A stretch of DNA of 57,144 bases. Source: CAYLLN01 sp036496265 (GTDB lineage: Bacteria > Planctomycetota > Planctomycetia > Pirellulales > Pirellulaceae). A program made the position numbers and the translations under genes. Of this stretch, positions 24,906-35,455 are shown in pieces. Numbering within the stretch: position 1 is the stretch's first letter; each line of letters begins with the position of its first letter. The stretch spans positions 1 to 57,144 of the forward strand of contig DASXLL010000026.1 in the NCBI GenBank assembly GCA_036496265.1, in the 5' to 3' direction. Under the pieces are notes generated by a model that was not told the DNA's origin, did no database searches, and saw only the letters and a program-made list of their open reading frames with translations.

Positions 24906-26075
24906 TTAGTTGGGCATATCCGAGCTAACGCCCGCCAAAACATTGTCCTTGAACAGAATCTCCGTTGATGCCTTCCCTTCCAGCGTCAAGGCTTTCGTGG
25001 TCAAACCGGCAAACACGTTGCTGGTGATGGCGATCTCGGCGGTTGATTCCAGCACGATGCCGGCGGCGGCGCTATCTACCTTCTGCCGCTTCTCGCCGTT
25101 GCCGATAAAGCTGTTCGAGAAATTGTTGCCGGTGACGGTGATGCGGCTACTTTCGGGGCCGATGCGGAGAGCATCTTTCTTGACGATGGTGAAGGTGTTG
25201 GCGCTGACGGTGCAGCCGTGAGCGTCGCGGAGGTCGATGCCGCCCTCGACTTCGTGGGCGATGACGTTGGACGAGAGCGTGATGCCATAGCAATCGCGGT
25301 CGAGAATGATCGCCGTGCCGTTGCACTCTTCGATCATGTTTCCGCTGACTACGCAGCCATACGTGTTTTCGATCACCACTCCATGCCGCAGATGATCGTC
25401 GAGATTGTTGCCAGTCATGCAGAGATTGAAGCCGTCGTGGCAATAAACGGCGTCGAGGTTTTCCTCGAAGTGATTGCCGACGACGACGATGTCGTGGCAG
25501 AGATCCAAATGTAAGCCGGAGGCCTTGTTGTATGTCATCAGGCAGTCGCAAATCCGTGGGTCTTCATAACAGTGATCGAGAAAAATGCCGTCGCCGCCAT
25601 GGTAACTGACGGTGATGCCGTGCAGGAAGATTTCATCGACATGCCGGGCCACAATGCCATGGCCACTCTTCGGATTGCCGGTGACGCGCATGTTTTGCAG
25701 CTCGACGCGCCACAGCGTCGCCTTGGGGTCGGTTTTTCGTTTCGGCTGCTCGATGACAATCGCCGGCTCGCCGGTTTCGTTGACGTTTTTGATGTGCGTA
25801 GCGGTTCCGGAGCCTTGGAGGAGCACGTCTTCTTGAACGACTCGTAGCGGGGCGGTGATTTCAAACGTGCCAGGCGGCAAATGGACAACCCCGCCGGTCG
25901 GCGGCAGCGCGTCGATAGCGGCTTGCAGGCTCGGATAATTGATCGCGTCGATTGCGGCTCGCGCACCAGGCAATTTCACCTGCGGCAGTGTGGATTGGCT
26001 GCGGACGTGCCGCCAGCCGATGGCCAGACTGGCGGCGAGGATTGCGGTGACGAAGAGGGAACGAAAACGAGTCAT
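24906..26075 (-). CDS. Exported right-handed beta-helix protein (pectate-lyase-like fold)
   Basis: A 389-aa secreted protein with a signal peptide (ILAASLAIGWRHVRSQ). The rest is a run of parallel beta-helix coils with the pattern G-x-x-I/V-x-x-N-x-F/I (VVVGNHFEENLDAVYC, VVSGNMIEECNGTAIIL, TVSANTFTIVKKDALRI, ITVTGNNFSNSF). It belongs to the NosD/pectate-lyase-3 group, and similar proteins bind or cleave polysaccharides. Catalytic residues are not assignable. It is separated from the following sulfatase by a 693-base divergent gap, and the two may share regulation. Confidence 0.85.
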   Translation of the reverse strand: MTRFRSLFVTAILAASLAIGWRHVRSQSTLPQVKLPGARAAIDAINYPSLQAAIDALPPTGGVVHLPPGTFEITAPLRVVQEDVLLQGSGTATHIKNVNETGEPAIVIEQPKRKTDPKATLWRVELQNMRVTGNPKSGHGIVARHVDEIFLHGITVSYHGGDGIFLDHCYEDPRICDCLMTYNKASGLHLDLCHDIVVVGNHFEENLDAVYCHDGFNLCMTGNNLDDHLRHGVVIENTYGCVVSGNMIEECNGTAIILDRDCYGITLSSNVIAHEVEGGIDLRDAHGCTVSANTFTIVKKDALRIGPESSRITVTGNNFSNSFIGNGEKRQKVDSAAAGIVLESTAEIAITSNVFAGLTTKALTLEGKASTEILFKDNVLAGVSSDMPN

Positions 26076-26768
26076 GGTTTTTCTCCGAAGGGCTTGTTGG
26101 CGTGATCATAGCGGGAGAAAACGAGCCCTACGAGTAACGCCGGACACGAGTTCGCGCGGCGACAAGGCGAGGCTCACGGCGTGGGAGCGGAATTAATCAT
26201 TCCTGTTCGTTCGGGTGGGGTTTCTCGGCATGCATATGCACGGGTTTTCGTTTTTGCGCCGGCATGCATATTTCGGAAGTAGTTGGAGTGAAACGTGTTA
26301 CGATACATATGTACATGCATGGCTATGCGTCGCATGCATAAAGTCGGCGCGGGAGCGATTTCTTGTTTTTTACCGCAAGGATGTCCGGTTGGAATCTGCA
26401 GTCGATTCATGTGGTTATTTGCTAATGGTTGACTGACTAAAAAGTGGAAAGGCGAGTCCCGCTTTGCCGGATGTCTCTTTGCGCAATGGTACAAATGTTT
26501 AGATGCACGAAAATCGCGAATTATTGGGACAAAAGACGCGAGAATTTTCCGTGGGAGGTGGGGAGGCAGAAGCTGTCAGGCCATGGTATGCATGGCCCAG
26601 GCTCTGGGGCTGAAGCAGAGCCGGTTTCAGCGGAGTAATGGGGACCGGAGGGAACTTTGGCGTCATCACGTTATATTGTCGGCTTGGTGGAAGGATTGGC
26701 CGGTGCGCTACCGGCAGGCGAAGAGCCGCGTGATTTGTTTTAGAACGCACTTTTGGCAGGAATGGTTT
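26076..26768. promoter_or_regulatory. Long divergent intergenic region with an ATGCAT cluster
   Basis: This 693-base gap separates the divergent beta-helix and sulfatase genes. It contains copies of the palindrome (G)CATGCAT at 26228-26240, 26262-26270, 26313-26320, 26332-26340 and 26585-26595, plus ACATATGT at 26305-26312. It is more AT-rich than the genes on each side. I see no convincing protein or tRNA in it. Short open frames here have poor codon use and no ribosome site. The region is a good candidate for regulatory sites or a small RNA. Confidence 0.5.
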
Positions 26769-28298
26769 ATGACTGCAATTCGAGCATTTATCGTTGTGGC
26801 AATCGTGGCCTTGGCTTCCGCTGCGAGCGAGGCGGCGACGAAGCCGAATTTCATCGTCATCAACATCGATGACTTGGGTTATGCGGATATTGGCCCGTTT
26901 GGGTCGAACAACCGCACGCCGAATCTCGATCGAATGGCAAAGGAAGGCCGCAAGCTCACTTGCCACTATGCGGCCCCGGTCTGCTCGCCATCGCGCGCGG
27001 CGCTGATGACGGGCTGCTATCCCAAACGCGTGTTGCCGATCCCGGGCGTGTTGTTTCCGGCGGGTGCCGTGGGGCTCAATCCGAATGAAACAACGATCGC
27101 GGAGATTTTGCGCGATGCCGACTATGCCACAGCATGCATCGGCAAGTGGCACTTGGGCGATCAGCCGGAGTTTTTGCCGACGCGGCAGGGTTTTGACTAT
27201 TACTACGGCATTCCGTACTCAAACGACATGGGGCCGGCGGCCGACGGATCGAAGAGCAGCCTCGGCCAGCCGTTGCCGACGCGGGACGCGGTTGTGGCGA
27301 AAACGGCGAAAGCCAAGCCGCAGGAGTCGGCTGAAACGGGAATTGTCGGTTCGGGGCAGCCGCCGCTGCCGCTGTTCGAAAACGAAAAGGTCATCGATCG
27401 TGTGCGCGGGCCGGAGCAGCAGGCGATTGTGAAACGATACACGGAGAAGGCGGTGCGGTTCATTCGCGACAAGCGCGAGCAGCCGTTCTTCTTGTACCTA
27501 CCGCATTCGGCGGTTCATTTTCCGCATTACCCGTCGCAGGAATACGTGGGAAAATCGCCGAACGGCTTGGTCGGCGATTGGGCTGAGGAGATCGATTGGG
27601 GTGTGGGGCAGGTTTTGGATGTGGTTCGTGAGTTGAATCTTTCTGAAAGGACACTCGTGATTTTTACGTCTGACAACGGTGGGCCGATTCAGCAAGGTGC
27701 GAAGAATACACCGCTCCGCGCCGGAAAAGGCACAACGTTCGAAGGCGGCATGCGAGTCTGCACGATCGCCTGGTGGCCGGGAAAAATTCCGGCTGGCACT
27801 TCGACCGATGCCATGACGAGCATGATGGATATTCTGCCGACGCTGGCGAATCTGGCCGGCGGAAAAATTCCCGCGGATCGCAAAATTGATGGCGTCGATG
27901 TTTGGCCGGTACTCGCCGGCACGAGCGGCGCAATTCCCCCGCGCGACGAGTTCTATTTTTATCGCGGCTTGGCCCTCGAAGCGGTGCGGTCGGGGCCGTG
28001 GAAGCTGCATCTATCACTGGCCGATGGTCCTGCTGGCAAAAACAAAGGTGGTGCGGGAAAGCCGCAGCTGTTTCACATGATCGACGATCTGGGCGAAAGC
28101 AAAAATGTCGCCGCCGAACATCAGGACATCGTCGCCCGGCTGCAAGCGATGGCTGAGGCTACGAAGGGCGACCTGGCACTGAACGGAATAGGCCCGGGCT
28201 GCCGTCCGCTGGGTCGTGTGGCTGATCCGCAGCCGTTGATTGATAATGATGGTGTTGTTCGGGCTGGGTTTGTGGGCGCAAAGAGCCGGTTTCCGTAA
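26769..28298 (+). CDS. Secreted sulfatase (type I, formylglycine)
   Basis: A 509-aa arylsulfatase-family enzyme. The signal peptide is MTAIRAFIVVAIVALASAAS. The first metal motif NFIVINIDDLG is at 27-37 and the formylglycine motif is C72-S-P-S-R76, followed by AALMTG. The second metal site is VIFTSDNGGP. It probably removes sulfate from an extracellular polysaccharide. The start at 26769 is chosen for the signal peptide and the AGGA upstream; an in-frame ATG at 26583 would bury the signal. It is divergent from a beta-helix protein and next to a CE15 esterase, consistent with a glycan-degrading locus. Confidence 0.95.
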   Translation: MTAIRAFIVVAIVALASAASEAATKPNFIVINIDDLGYADIGPFGSNNRTPNLDRMAKEGRKLTCHYAAPVCSPSRAALMTGCYPKRVLPIPGVLFPAGAVGLNPNETTIAEILRDADYATACIGKWHLGDQPEFLPTRQGFDYYYGIPYSNDMGPAADGSKSSLGQPLPTRDAVVAKTAKAKPQESAETGIVGSGQPPLPLFENEKVIDRVRGPEQQAIVKRYTEKAVRFIRDKREQPFFLYLPHSAVHFPHYPSQEYVGKSPNGLVGDWAEEIDWGVGQVLDVVRELNLSERTLVIFTSDNGGPIQQGAKNTPLRAGKGTTFEGGMRVCTIAWWPGKIPAGTSTDAMTSMMDILPTLANLAGGKIPADRKIDGVDVWPVLAGTSGAIPPRDEFYFYRGLALEAVRSGPWKLHLSLADGPAGKNKGGAGKPQLFHMIDDLGESKNVAAEHQDIVARLQAMAEATKGDLALNGIGPGCRPLGRVADPQPLIDNDGVVRAGFVGAKSRFP

Positions 28299-28313
28299 GT
28301 TTGCTCGCGCAAG

Positions 28314-28338
28314 GTAGTCCGACGACGCCTTGGTCGGA
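28314..28338 (+). repeat. GTAG-headed palindrome after the sulfatase
   Basis: GTAG is followed by TCCGAC, a nine-base loop and GTCGGA. It has the same head-plus-hairpin design as other repeats in the window and sits 15 bases after the sulfatase stop, within the 73-base gap to the convergent esterase. Confidence 0.55.
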
Positions 28339-28371
28339 ACAACAAGATTGATTCGTTCGCCGCAGTTCGGA

Positions 28372-29841
28372 CTAAGGCCCCCAATGCCTCTCCGCCCAGT
28401 GGATGAAATGCTCGATGTTAGGTGTGTCAGTGTGGCCGCCGTCGTGTTGACGCCAGGCGAGATGGCCGGAGAGGAGGCCGGAATTTACCGGGGGCATGCG
28501 CTCGGTTTGGTAGTCGTCGGTGGTTCCTAAATCCTTTGCGCCGAGGAGGCGGAAGACGGGGCAGGCGGCGACGGTGGCCATGAAGCTGCCTTGTTGGTCG
28601 AGCCAGCGAGCGTCGCCGCGCTCGGGGATGCCGTAGCTGATGAAGGTCAACCGGGGGGCGCACAGGGCGATGAGCTCGTGAGCATCGACGGGAAGATCGC
28701 CGACGGTGAGGCGGCCAAATTTGGATTCCTCGGTACCGTATTTCAGGAAATTGCCGGCCATCCAGTGATATTCGCCTGAGCCAGTGAGATTCTCGACCGC
28801 TTCGCCGAAATTGCGGCGGTGCAGTTTGGCCCCCCCTTCGCCGGAGGAGCCGACGAGGACCATCGCGAACCGCGGCTCGAAGGCCATCGCTACCAGGGCC
28901 GCTTTGCCATACCGCGAAACACCTTCGATGCCAACGCGGGTGGCGTCAACGGCGGCGTCGGTTTCGAGATAGTCGAGACCCCGCGACGCGCCCCAGGCCC
29001 AGGCGCGGAGCGAGCCCCAATCGTCCGGCTTGCGTGGCCGGCCGCGATTGACCAGCCCGATGATTCCGCGTGTCAGGCCGGCTCCGTTATCAGCTTGAAT
29101 GCTGGCGGGTGAAATCGTGGCGTAGCCCCAGCCGGCTTCGATGAGCTTTTCGTTTTTCGATGGCCCGGGCGGACCGAAGCCTTTGGCTGTGGCGGGGGCT
29201 TTGGCGCTCGGTGCAGTGTTGTTGCTGGGCGCTTTGCCGTCAGCCGGGGCTTTGCCGCCCGCGCCGCGGGGACCGAAGCCAAAGCCGCCAAACATCATGA
29301 GAACGGGCACTTTGCCTTGGGCGTCCTTCGGTGTGCCGACCGTCATGGCGATGGTGACGTCGATGGGCGGGCAAATTGAGTTATCGACGCGGCCTTCGAG
29401 CTGCTTTTCGATTACCGGTTTGCCGGCAATGGTCGTTTCCCGCGTCTGCGTGACGACCCACGTCACCTTCGGCGCGTTCGGCGGAACCCGACCAACCACT
29501 TCGCGCTCAAAATCCTCGACGATTTCAGGCCGCCGCTGTTTCCACCACATCTCGGGTGTCGTGACGCGCTCGCCGTTTTTCAGCGTCAACGGATCGGGCA
29601 CCTGAGGATACGGATTCGCCAGCGCCTCGTCGTAGTTCGCATGGTTGGCCGCTGATTCGTTGCCGCTGGGCCCCGGCCGCAATCGCGTGATGCCGAGTTG
29701 CTCCAGCATGTTGCGATGGTCTTCCTGGGTGGTGAAGGTCACCGGCGCGGGAGAAGCCACTGGTTGGGCGATGCTCATTTGAGCAACGGCCAATACAACT
29801 GCGATTAGCAGCACCGATGCGTTGAAATTGATGTTTCGCAT
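28372..29841 (-). CDS. CE15-family glucuronoyl esterase
   Basis: A 489-aa secreted enzyme that cleaves ester bonds between glucuronic acid of hemicellulose and lignin or other alcohols. It has a signal peptide ending SIAQ. The nucleophile motif is GVSRYGK (family G-C/V-S-R-x-G-K), the acidic residue lies in SSGEGGA, and the histidine is in QHDGGHTDTPN. Residues about 185-230 are an Ala/Pro/Lys-rich linker (GKAPADGKAPSNNTAPSAK), unusual within the catalytic domain. CE15 members are abundant in planctomycetes. It is convergent with the sulfatase gene. Confidence 0.88.
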   Translation of the reverse strand: MRNINFNASVLLIAVVLAVAQMSIAQPVASPAPVTFTTQEDHRNMLEQLGITRLRPGPSGNESAANHANYDEALANPYPQVPDPLTLKNGERVTTPEMWWKQRRPEIVEDFEREVVGRVPPNAPKVTWVVTQTRETTIAGKPVIEKQLEGRVDNSICPPIDVTIAMTVGTPKDAQGKVPVLMMFGGFGFGPRGAGGKAPADGKAPSNNTAPSAKAPATAKGFGPPGPSKNEKLIEAGWGYATISPASIQADNGAGLTRGIIGLVNRGRPRKPDDWGSLRAWAWGASRGLDYLETDAAVDATRVGIEGVSRYGKAALVAMAFEPRFAMVLVGSSGEGGAKLHRRNFGEAVENLTGSGEYHWMAGNFLKYGTEESKFGRLTVGDLPVDAHELIALCAPRLTFISYGIPERGDARWLDQQGSFMATVAACPVFRLLGAKDLGTTDDYQTERMPPVNSGLLSGHLAWRQHDGGHTDTPNIEHFIHWAERHWGP

Positions 29842-30153
29842 GAGCTGTTCCGTGCGGTAAGAGCGGGCAACTTAGTCGTGAAGATAACCGAATCGATTGA
29901 GCGGCAACACGATTTTCCAAGTTGCTCTTTCTTTTTTACCAGCGGGTCAATTAGATTGGTCGCCTTTGATTTTTCGGCTGTGGGGCGAAGACAAGCGAGT
30001 CGCTGGAACGGCTCCTAGGGGGCCAGCGAATCTCGCTTGGCTAAATGGTCAAGAAACAAAAATGGCCGCGGGGAAGAGGAAGATTAATTCCTCGTCCCGC
30101 GGCCTGGATTTGCTAGCAATAGGTCTAACAATTGCCGGGAGTAGCGCGAAGCG
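29842..30153. other. Gap between esterase and CAP genes
   Basis: The 312-base gap holds the esterase promoter region at its left side, an imperfect inverted repeat (CAAGCGAG-T-CGCTGG at 29992-30006 with CCAGCG-AAT-CTCGCTTG at 30023-30039), and the terminator of the CAP gene. I see no gene in it. Confidence 0.5.
30050..30104 (-). terminator. Intrinsic terminator of the CAP-domain gene
   Basis: On the minus strand GGCCGCGGG (30104-30096) pairs with CCCGCGGCC (30072-30064), and an inner GAGGAA/TTCCTC pair extends the stem. The stem is followed by ATTTTTGTTTCTT, a T-rich tract. It lies 50 bases after the CAP gene stop. Confidence 0.75.
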
Positions 30154-30888
30154 CTAGTTCCCGCTGACGGAATCGGTGGCTGCGGCGGGTTTGACCTCGT
30201 TGGCTGGTTTCTGCTGTGCGTCAACATTGGCAGAAGCCGGCTTAACATTGGGGTCATTCTCCGCCGCAGTGTTTTTAGCGGCCAGGTTTTCAGCGGCCAA
30301 CTTTTCAGCAGCCAGCTTTTCAGCGGCGGCGGCCTTTTCCTCCTCAAGGTATTGGGCGATCTGCTCTTCCGTCTCGCCGGCGCCGGGCGAGCCCGTGCCA
30401 TAGATGCCGACGAAGTAGGTCGCGCCACCGGGGCCCACCGCGTAGCCGAAGCCGGCGTCGGCCGTGTTGCTCACGATCGAGGCGTAATGGGCACCACTGT
30501 TTTGCCACATGGAAAAAGCCGTGTCGGGACCGCCTCCGGTGGCGATGTTCTCCAGCACGCCCCCGCCAAAGCCGTACTTATTAGCCCGACTTTGGGGTGA
30601 GCCATTGGTGTAATGACTGAACTGGCCGGTGCGGGCCATGTAGTTGGCGTGGTCTTGGGCGGCGGCCGCGAGGGCCGGGTTCATCCGATGCGGCCGCAGA
30701 CCATTCCGGCGGCGGATGTTGTTGTTGCGGGTGAGCATGCCGAACAACGTGGGGTGCCGGTGCAACGGGCGACCGGCGGAAGCTTCGGACTGCGTGCTGC
30801 CACCGGTCGAAGCCGCAGTCGGTGCGGTGTTGTCGGCCAGGGCCACGGATGCACACAGCACCGTCGCTATCCAGTAGGTAGCTTTCAT
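30154..30888 (-). CDS. Exported CAP/SCP-domain protein
   Basis: A 244-aa secreted protein of the cysteine-rich secretory/allergen-5/PR-1 superfamily. The start is the ATG at 30888, with GGAGGG seven bases upstream, followed by the signal peptide MKATYWIATVLCASVALA. The CAP domain spans about 50-165, with NNNIRRRNGLRPHRMNPALA, the first histidine in AAAAQDHANYMARTGQFSHY, and ENIATGGG and SGAHYASIVS matching the usual motifs. The C terminus has five-residue repeats (EKLAAEKLAAENLAAKN) and a Lys/Pro/Ala tail. Bacterial CAP proteins are exported and of unclear activity. Confidence 0.88.
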   Translation of the reverse strand: MKATYWIATVLCASVALADNTAPTAASTGGSTQSEASAGRPLHRHPTLFGMLTRNNNIRRRNGLRPHRMNPALAAAAQDHANYMARTGQFSHYTNGSPQSRANKYGFGGGVLENIATGGGPDTAFSMWQNSGAHYASIVSNTADAGFGYAVGPGGATYFVGIYGTGSPGAGETEEQIAQYLEEEKAAAAEKLAAEKLAAENLAAKNTAAENDPNVKPASANVDAQQKPANEVKPAAATDSVSGN

Positions 30889-31302
30889 CAATCCCTCCAT
30901 GCAAACGAGTAAAACGGAAACATGAATTCCGGCCGCTAATGAGAGGTGGACCGGAAGCGAACCCCGGTAAGCTGGCCGGAGTTTGCGGGGCCAGAATGGC
31001 CGATTGAGCGAAGGATGCAAGCCCCCCAAATGCCCAAAGAGCCGCCTCAGCGGCCCAGAAGTGGGGTTTCATAACCTTAAAAATTTTTAATTTACAGAAG
31101 ATAGGTAGTTTTAGTGGATTAGGTAAAAATGGCTGGCTGTTTCTACAAAGCTCATCCACGTAAGAAGTTGCGCGAACTACGAGTGGAGATAGCCAGGCGG
31201 CGATGGCTCTGGGGGGCAGCATTCGGCGCGCTTCAACGGCCACGCATCTGCGCTCCGTTGTGTTTCCCTTTTTGCGGCAGGAGCAAGGTGGAGAGGCTGC
31301 CG
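30889..31302. other. Upstream region of the CAP gene
   Basis: This 414-base gap contains an AT-rich core with the 14-base palindrome TTAAAAATTTTTAA at 31077-31090, about 190 bases before the CAP start. It is a plausible upstream promoter element. I see no gene. Confidence 0.4.
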
Positions 31303-32019
31303 TTATGAGACCGACTTTGCCCCGAAGCGGGCATCGCCGGAACGAGCGCTGGTGAGATGCGCGGAGGGATTGGTATGGGCGATCGCGGCGGGCGGGCGCA
31401 GCTCGCCAAGGGGGAGGAATTGCTCGGCTTCGTCTTCGAAGGCAAAAACTTCACCGGTTTCGATCTCATAGACCCAGGCGTGGAGCTTGAGCTTGCCTTC
31501 GGCGAGGGCAACGGCGACGGCGGGGTGGGTTTGCAGGTTTTCAATCTGCATGAGGACGTTTTCTTCGATCGCGGCGGCGAGGAGGGCTTCGCCGGAGAGC
31601 TGGCTGTATTTGGCCTTCATGATGCGGCGGGTGGCTTCAGCGTTTTTGAGCCAGTCGGCGACGGCTGGCATTTCGGCGAGGGAGGCCGGGTTGAGCACGC
31701 CTTTCATGGCACCGCAGTGGGAGTGGCCGCAGACGACGATGTCGCGAACCTCCAGGGCCATGATGGCAAATTCGATCGTGGCAACCTCGCCGCCGCTGGT
31801 GGCGCCGTAAGCCGGGATGAGATTGCCGGCATTTCTTAGGACAAAGAGATCGCCGGGGCTGGTATGGGTAATGAGGTTGGGATCGATGCGGGAGTCGGAG
31901 CAGGTGACGAAGAGCGTTTGCGGCTCTTGGCCTTGGGCGAGCTCCTGGAAAAACTGGGCTCGCGGCCTAAAGACGTCGCGTTTGAAGCGGTGGATGCCGG
32001 CGACGAGTTGTTGGACCAT
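31303..32019 (-). CDS. Beta-class carbonic anhydrase
   Basis: A 238-aa zinc enzyme interconverting CO2 and bicarbonate. The zinc ligands are C40 (VTCSDSR), H99 and C102 (CGHSHCG), and the D42/R44 dyad is present in CSDSR. The segments FVLRNAGNLIP and GEVATIEFAIMAL are typical of the family. There is no signal peptide, so the enzyme is cytoplasmic. The C-terminal tail of about 25 residues, rich in Ala and Ser, extends beyond the conserved fold. RluA lies 84 bases upstream on the same strand. Confidence 0.95.
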   Translation of the reverse strand: MVQQLVAGIHRFKRDVFRPRAQFFQELAQGQEPQTLFVTCSDSRIDPNLITHTSPGDLFVLRNAGNLIPAYGATSGGEVATIEFAIMALEVRDIVVCGHSHCGAMKGVLNPASLAEMPAVADWLKNAEATRRIMKAKYSQLSGEALLAAAIEENVLMQIENLQTHPAVAVALAEGKLKLHAWVYEIETGEVFAFEDEAEQFLPLGELRPPAAIAHTNPSAHLTSARSGDARFGAKSVS

Positions 32020-32102
32020 AGGGATAGCGAGGGGACAGGAGACGGGAGTCGGGGCCAGAGGGGAGTTTATCGTATAGGCGGTGCAAAAAATGTGAAGTTA
32101 GG

Positions 32103-33215
32103 TCAGGGGGAGGTTTGTTTTGGCAATTTGAGGAGCCAGGTTTTGAGGTCGCGCGGCAGGGGCATTTGGAAGCGGAGAGGTTGGCCAGTGATGGGATGCA
32201 CGAAGGCCAGCGAGGCGGCGTGGAGGGCTTGGCGGGGGGCGCCGCTCGTTTCCGGCAGCGACGGTTGGCCGATTTTGTGCGTATAAACTTTTTCGCCGCA
32301 GAGGCGGTGGCCGATTTCGGAGAGGTGGATGCGGATTTGGTGGGTGCGGCCGGTTTCGAGGCGGCATTCGAGGATGGTGTAGTCGCGGAGGTGTTCGAGG
32401 GGGCGGATTTGGGTGATGGCGCGGCGGGGTTGTAGGTCCCGACCGCCGGGCGTGGCCTTAATCAATTCAACATCGTTCGGCTCTTCAGGTCCCGCGGGGC
32501 CCGCGGGACCTACTGATCCGCGGAGGCCGTCGCCGCGATCGCGGACGAGAAAAGTATCGATCGTCTGCTCATTGACTTGGCCATAGACGACGGCGAGGTA
32601 CGCTCGCTGAACGTCGTGCTTGGCGAACATGCGGATGAGCTGTTGTTCGGCCGCGGGCGTGCGGGCGAAGACCATGAGTCCGCTGGTGTCGCGGTCGAGG
32701 CGGTGGACGGGGCGGAGGCGAAGGCGTTTGTCTGGGGGTGGCTTTCGTTGGCGGCGATTCGAGGCGCTTGTCCCTCGCTGACGCTTCGGGTTGGTGTTGC
32801 GGTCGTCGGCGTCGATCGAGATTCCTAAATGCGCGGCGAGTTGCTGTTGAACGAGTTCGTCCAACGTCTGCTGAAGTTGCTTGCGGCGGACGGGGAGGTC
32901 GGTTTCTTCGCGATGACGAAGTGTGGTGACGCCGGCTGGTTTTTGAATGACGATCAAATGCTCGTCAACATAAACGAGCCGCACATCATCAGCGGTTGCC
33001 GGGGGTGAGGCGGAGTGATCGAGAATCTTGACGACATCGCCAGCTTTCACTTTCCGCTCGCCGTCGCGGCACAAGTTTCCGTTGACTTGGATACGGCGCG
33101 CTTCAATCAGTTTGCGGACCTGGCTCCACGAACGACCCGACAGTAATCGCTTCAGCGCCGCGGCGACCGTCTGGCTGTTGTGCTCGGCGGTGAGATGAAA
33201 CAGGTGAGAAGACAT
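32103..33215 (-). CDS. RluA-family pseudouridine synthase with repeat insertions
   Basis: A 370-aa enzyme that isomerises uridines in rRNA. An S4 RNA-binding domain covers 15-65 (LKRLLSGRSWSQVRKLIEARRIQVNG), and the catalytic motif is HRLDRDTSG near 170-178. The later motifs TGRTHQIRIHL and HAASLAFVHPITG are also present. Three segments look foreign. One near 139-150 (TNPKRQRGTSAS) is encoded by the dispersed ACCAACCCGAAGCG repeat, and two (GSVGPAGPAGPEE, ATPGGRDLQPRR) by GTAG-headed palindromes. All keep the frame, and they lie in loops. The gene is otherwise intact. Confidence 0.92.
   Translation of the reverse strand: MSSHLFHLTAEHNSQTVAAALKRLLSGRSWSQVRKLIEARRIQVNGNLCRDGERKVKAGDVVKILDHSASPPATADDVRLVYVDEHLIVIQKPAGVTTLRHREETDLPVRRKQLQQTLDELVQQQLAAHLGISIDADDRNTNPKRQRGTSASNRRQRKPPPDKRLRLRPVHRLDRDTSGLMVFARTPAAEQQLIRMFAKHDVQRAYLAVVYGQVNEQTIDTFLVRDRGDGLRGSVGPAGPAGPEEPNDVELIKATPGGRDLQPRRAITQIRPLEHLRDYTILECRLETGRTHQIRIHLSEIGHRLCGEKVYTHKIGQPSLPETSGAPRQALHAASLAFVHPITGQPLRFQMPLPRDLKTWLLKLPKQTSP
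32432..32457 (+). repeat. GTAG-headed palindrome in rluA, copy 1
   Basis: GTAGGTCCCGACCGCCGGG continues into GCGTGGCC. It is a degenerate relative of 40872-40897 (GTAGGTCCTGCCCGCCGGG). In the minus-strand gene it encodes part of ATPGGRDLQPRR. Confidence 0.6.
32487..32513 (-). repeat. GTAG-headed palindrome in rluA, copy 2
   Basis: On the minus strand this reads GTAGGTCCCGCGGGCCC and continues to a perfect 11-bp stem (AGGTCCCGCGG with CCGCGGGACCT). It encodes the SVGPAGPAGPEE segment of the pseudouridine synthase. Confidence 0.75.
32760..32785 (-). repeat. ACCAACCCGAAGCG dispersed repeat in rluA
   Basis: On the minus strand the element begins ACCAACCCGAAGCG and ends AGCGAGGGA. It matches 24 of 26 bases of 4615-4639 in the acyltransferase gene, where it is read in a different frame (YQPEAQARD there, TNPKRQRGTS here). 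Confidence 0.75.
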
Positions 33216-33289
33216 TTAAGGACAGTGACCGCGGATTGCGCGGATGACGCGGATCAGCGACTAGCAAATCTGAACGTAATGACATGATG

Positions 33290-33371
33290 GCCACGAAAAA
33301 CACGAAAAGACACAAAAACGAAACTGAAAACTGCGATTTGCTCTTTTTGTGCCTCTTCGTGTTTTTTGTGG

Positions 33372-33372
<1 letters not shown>
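33290..33372 (+). repeat. Long imperfect inverted repeat of tandem words
   Basis: GCCACGAAAAACACGAAAAG (33290 onward) is nearly complementary to CTCTTCGTGTTTTTTGTGGC ending at 33372, with about 25 bases between the arms. The right arm abuts the stop codon of the SPATA20-like gene. It could fold into a hairpin of almost 29 bp and may end transcription. Confidence 0.6.
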
Positions 33373-35339
<1,967 letters not shown>

Positions 35340-35379
35340 TTATCCCTCGCAGGCACGATTCTAGCATGGGCAGCCACTC

Positions 35380-35404
35380 GTACTGAGTACTCGGTACTGA
35401 GTAC
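35380..35404 (+). repeat. Heptameric repeat GTACTGA/GTACTCG
   Basis: Units GTACTGA, GTACTCG and GTACTGA with a period of seven lie in the gap between the divergent SPATA20-like and beta-CASP genes. It is the same unit as at 11046-11082. Confidence 0.75.
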
Positions 35405-35455
35405 AAAATAGCGACAGACCTGTTTCATCCCGACTCTCTGACCGTCGCCACCACC

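Noticed and set aside
26215..26436. A 73-residue frame in the 693-base gap
   Set aside because: No ribosome site, unusual composition (His, Cys, Phe, Trp), and the codons coincide with the GCATGCAT palindromes.
26583..26768. A 62-residue N-terminal extension of the second sulfatase
   Set aside because: It would bury a good signal peptide, and the ATG at 26769 has a purine-rich site and the family's normal start.
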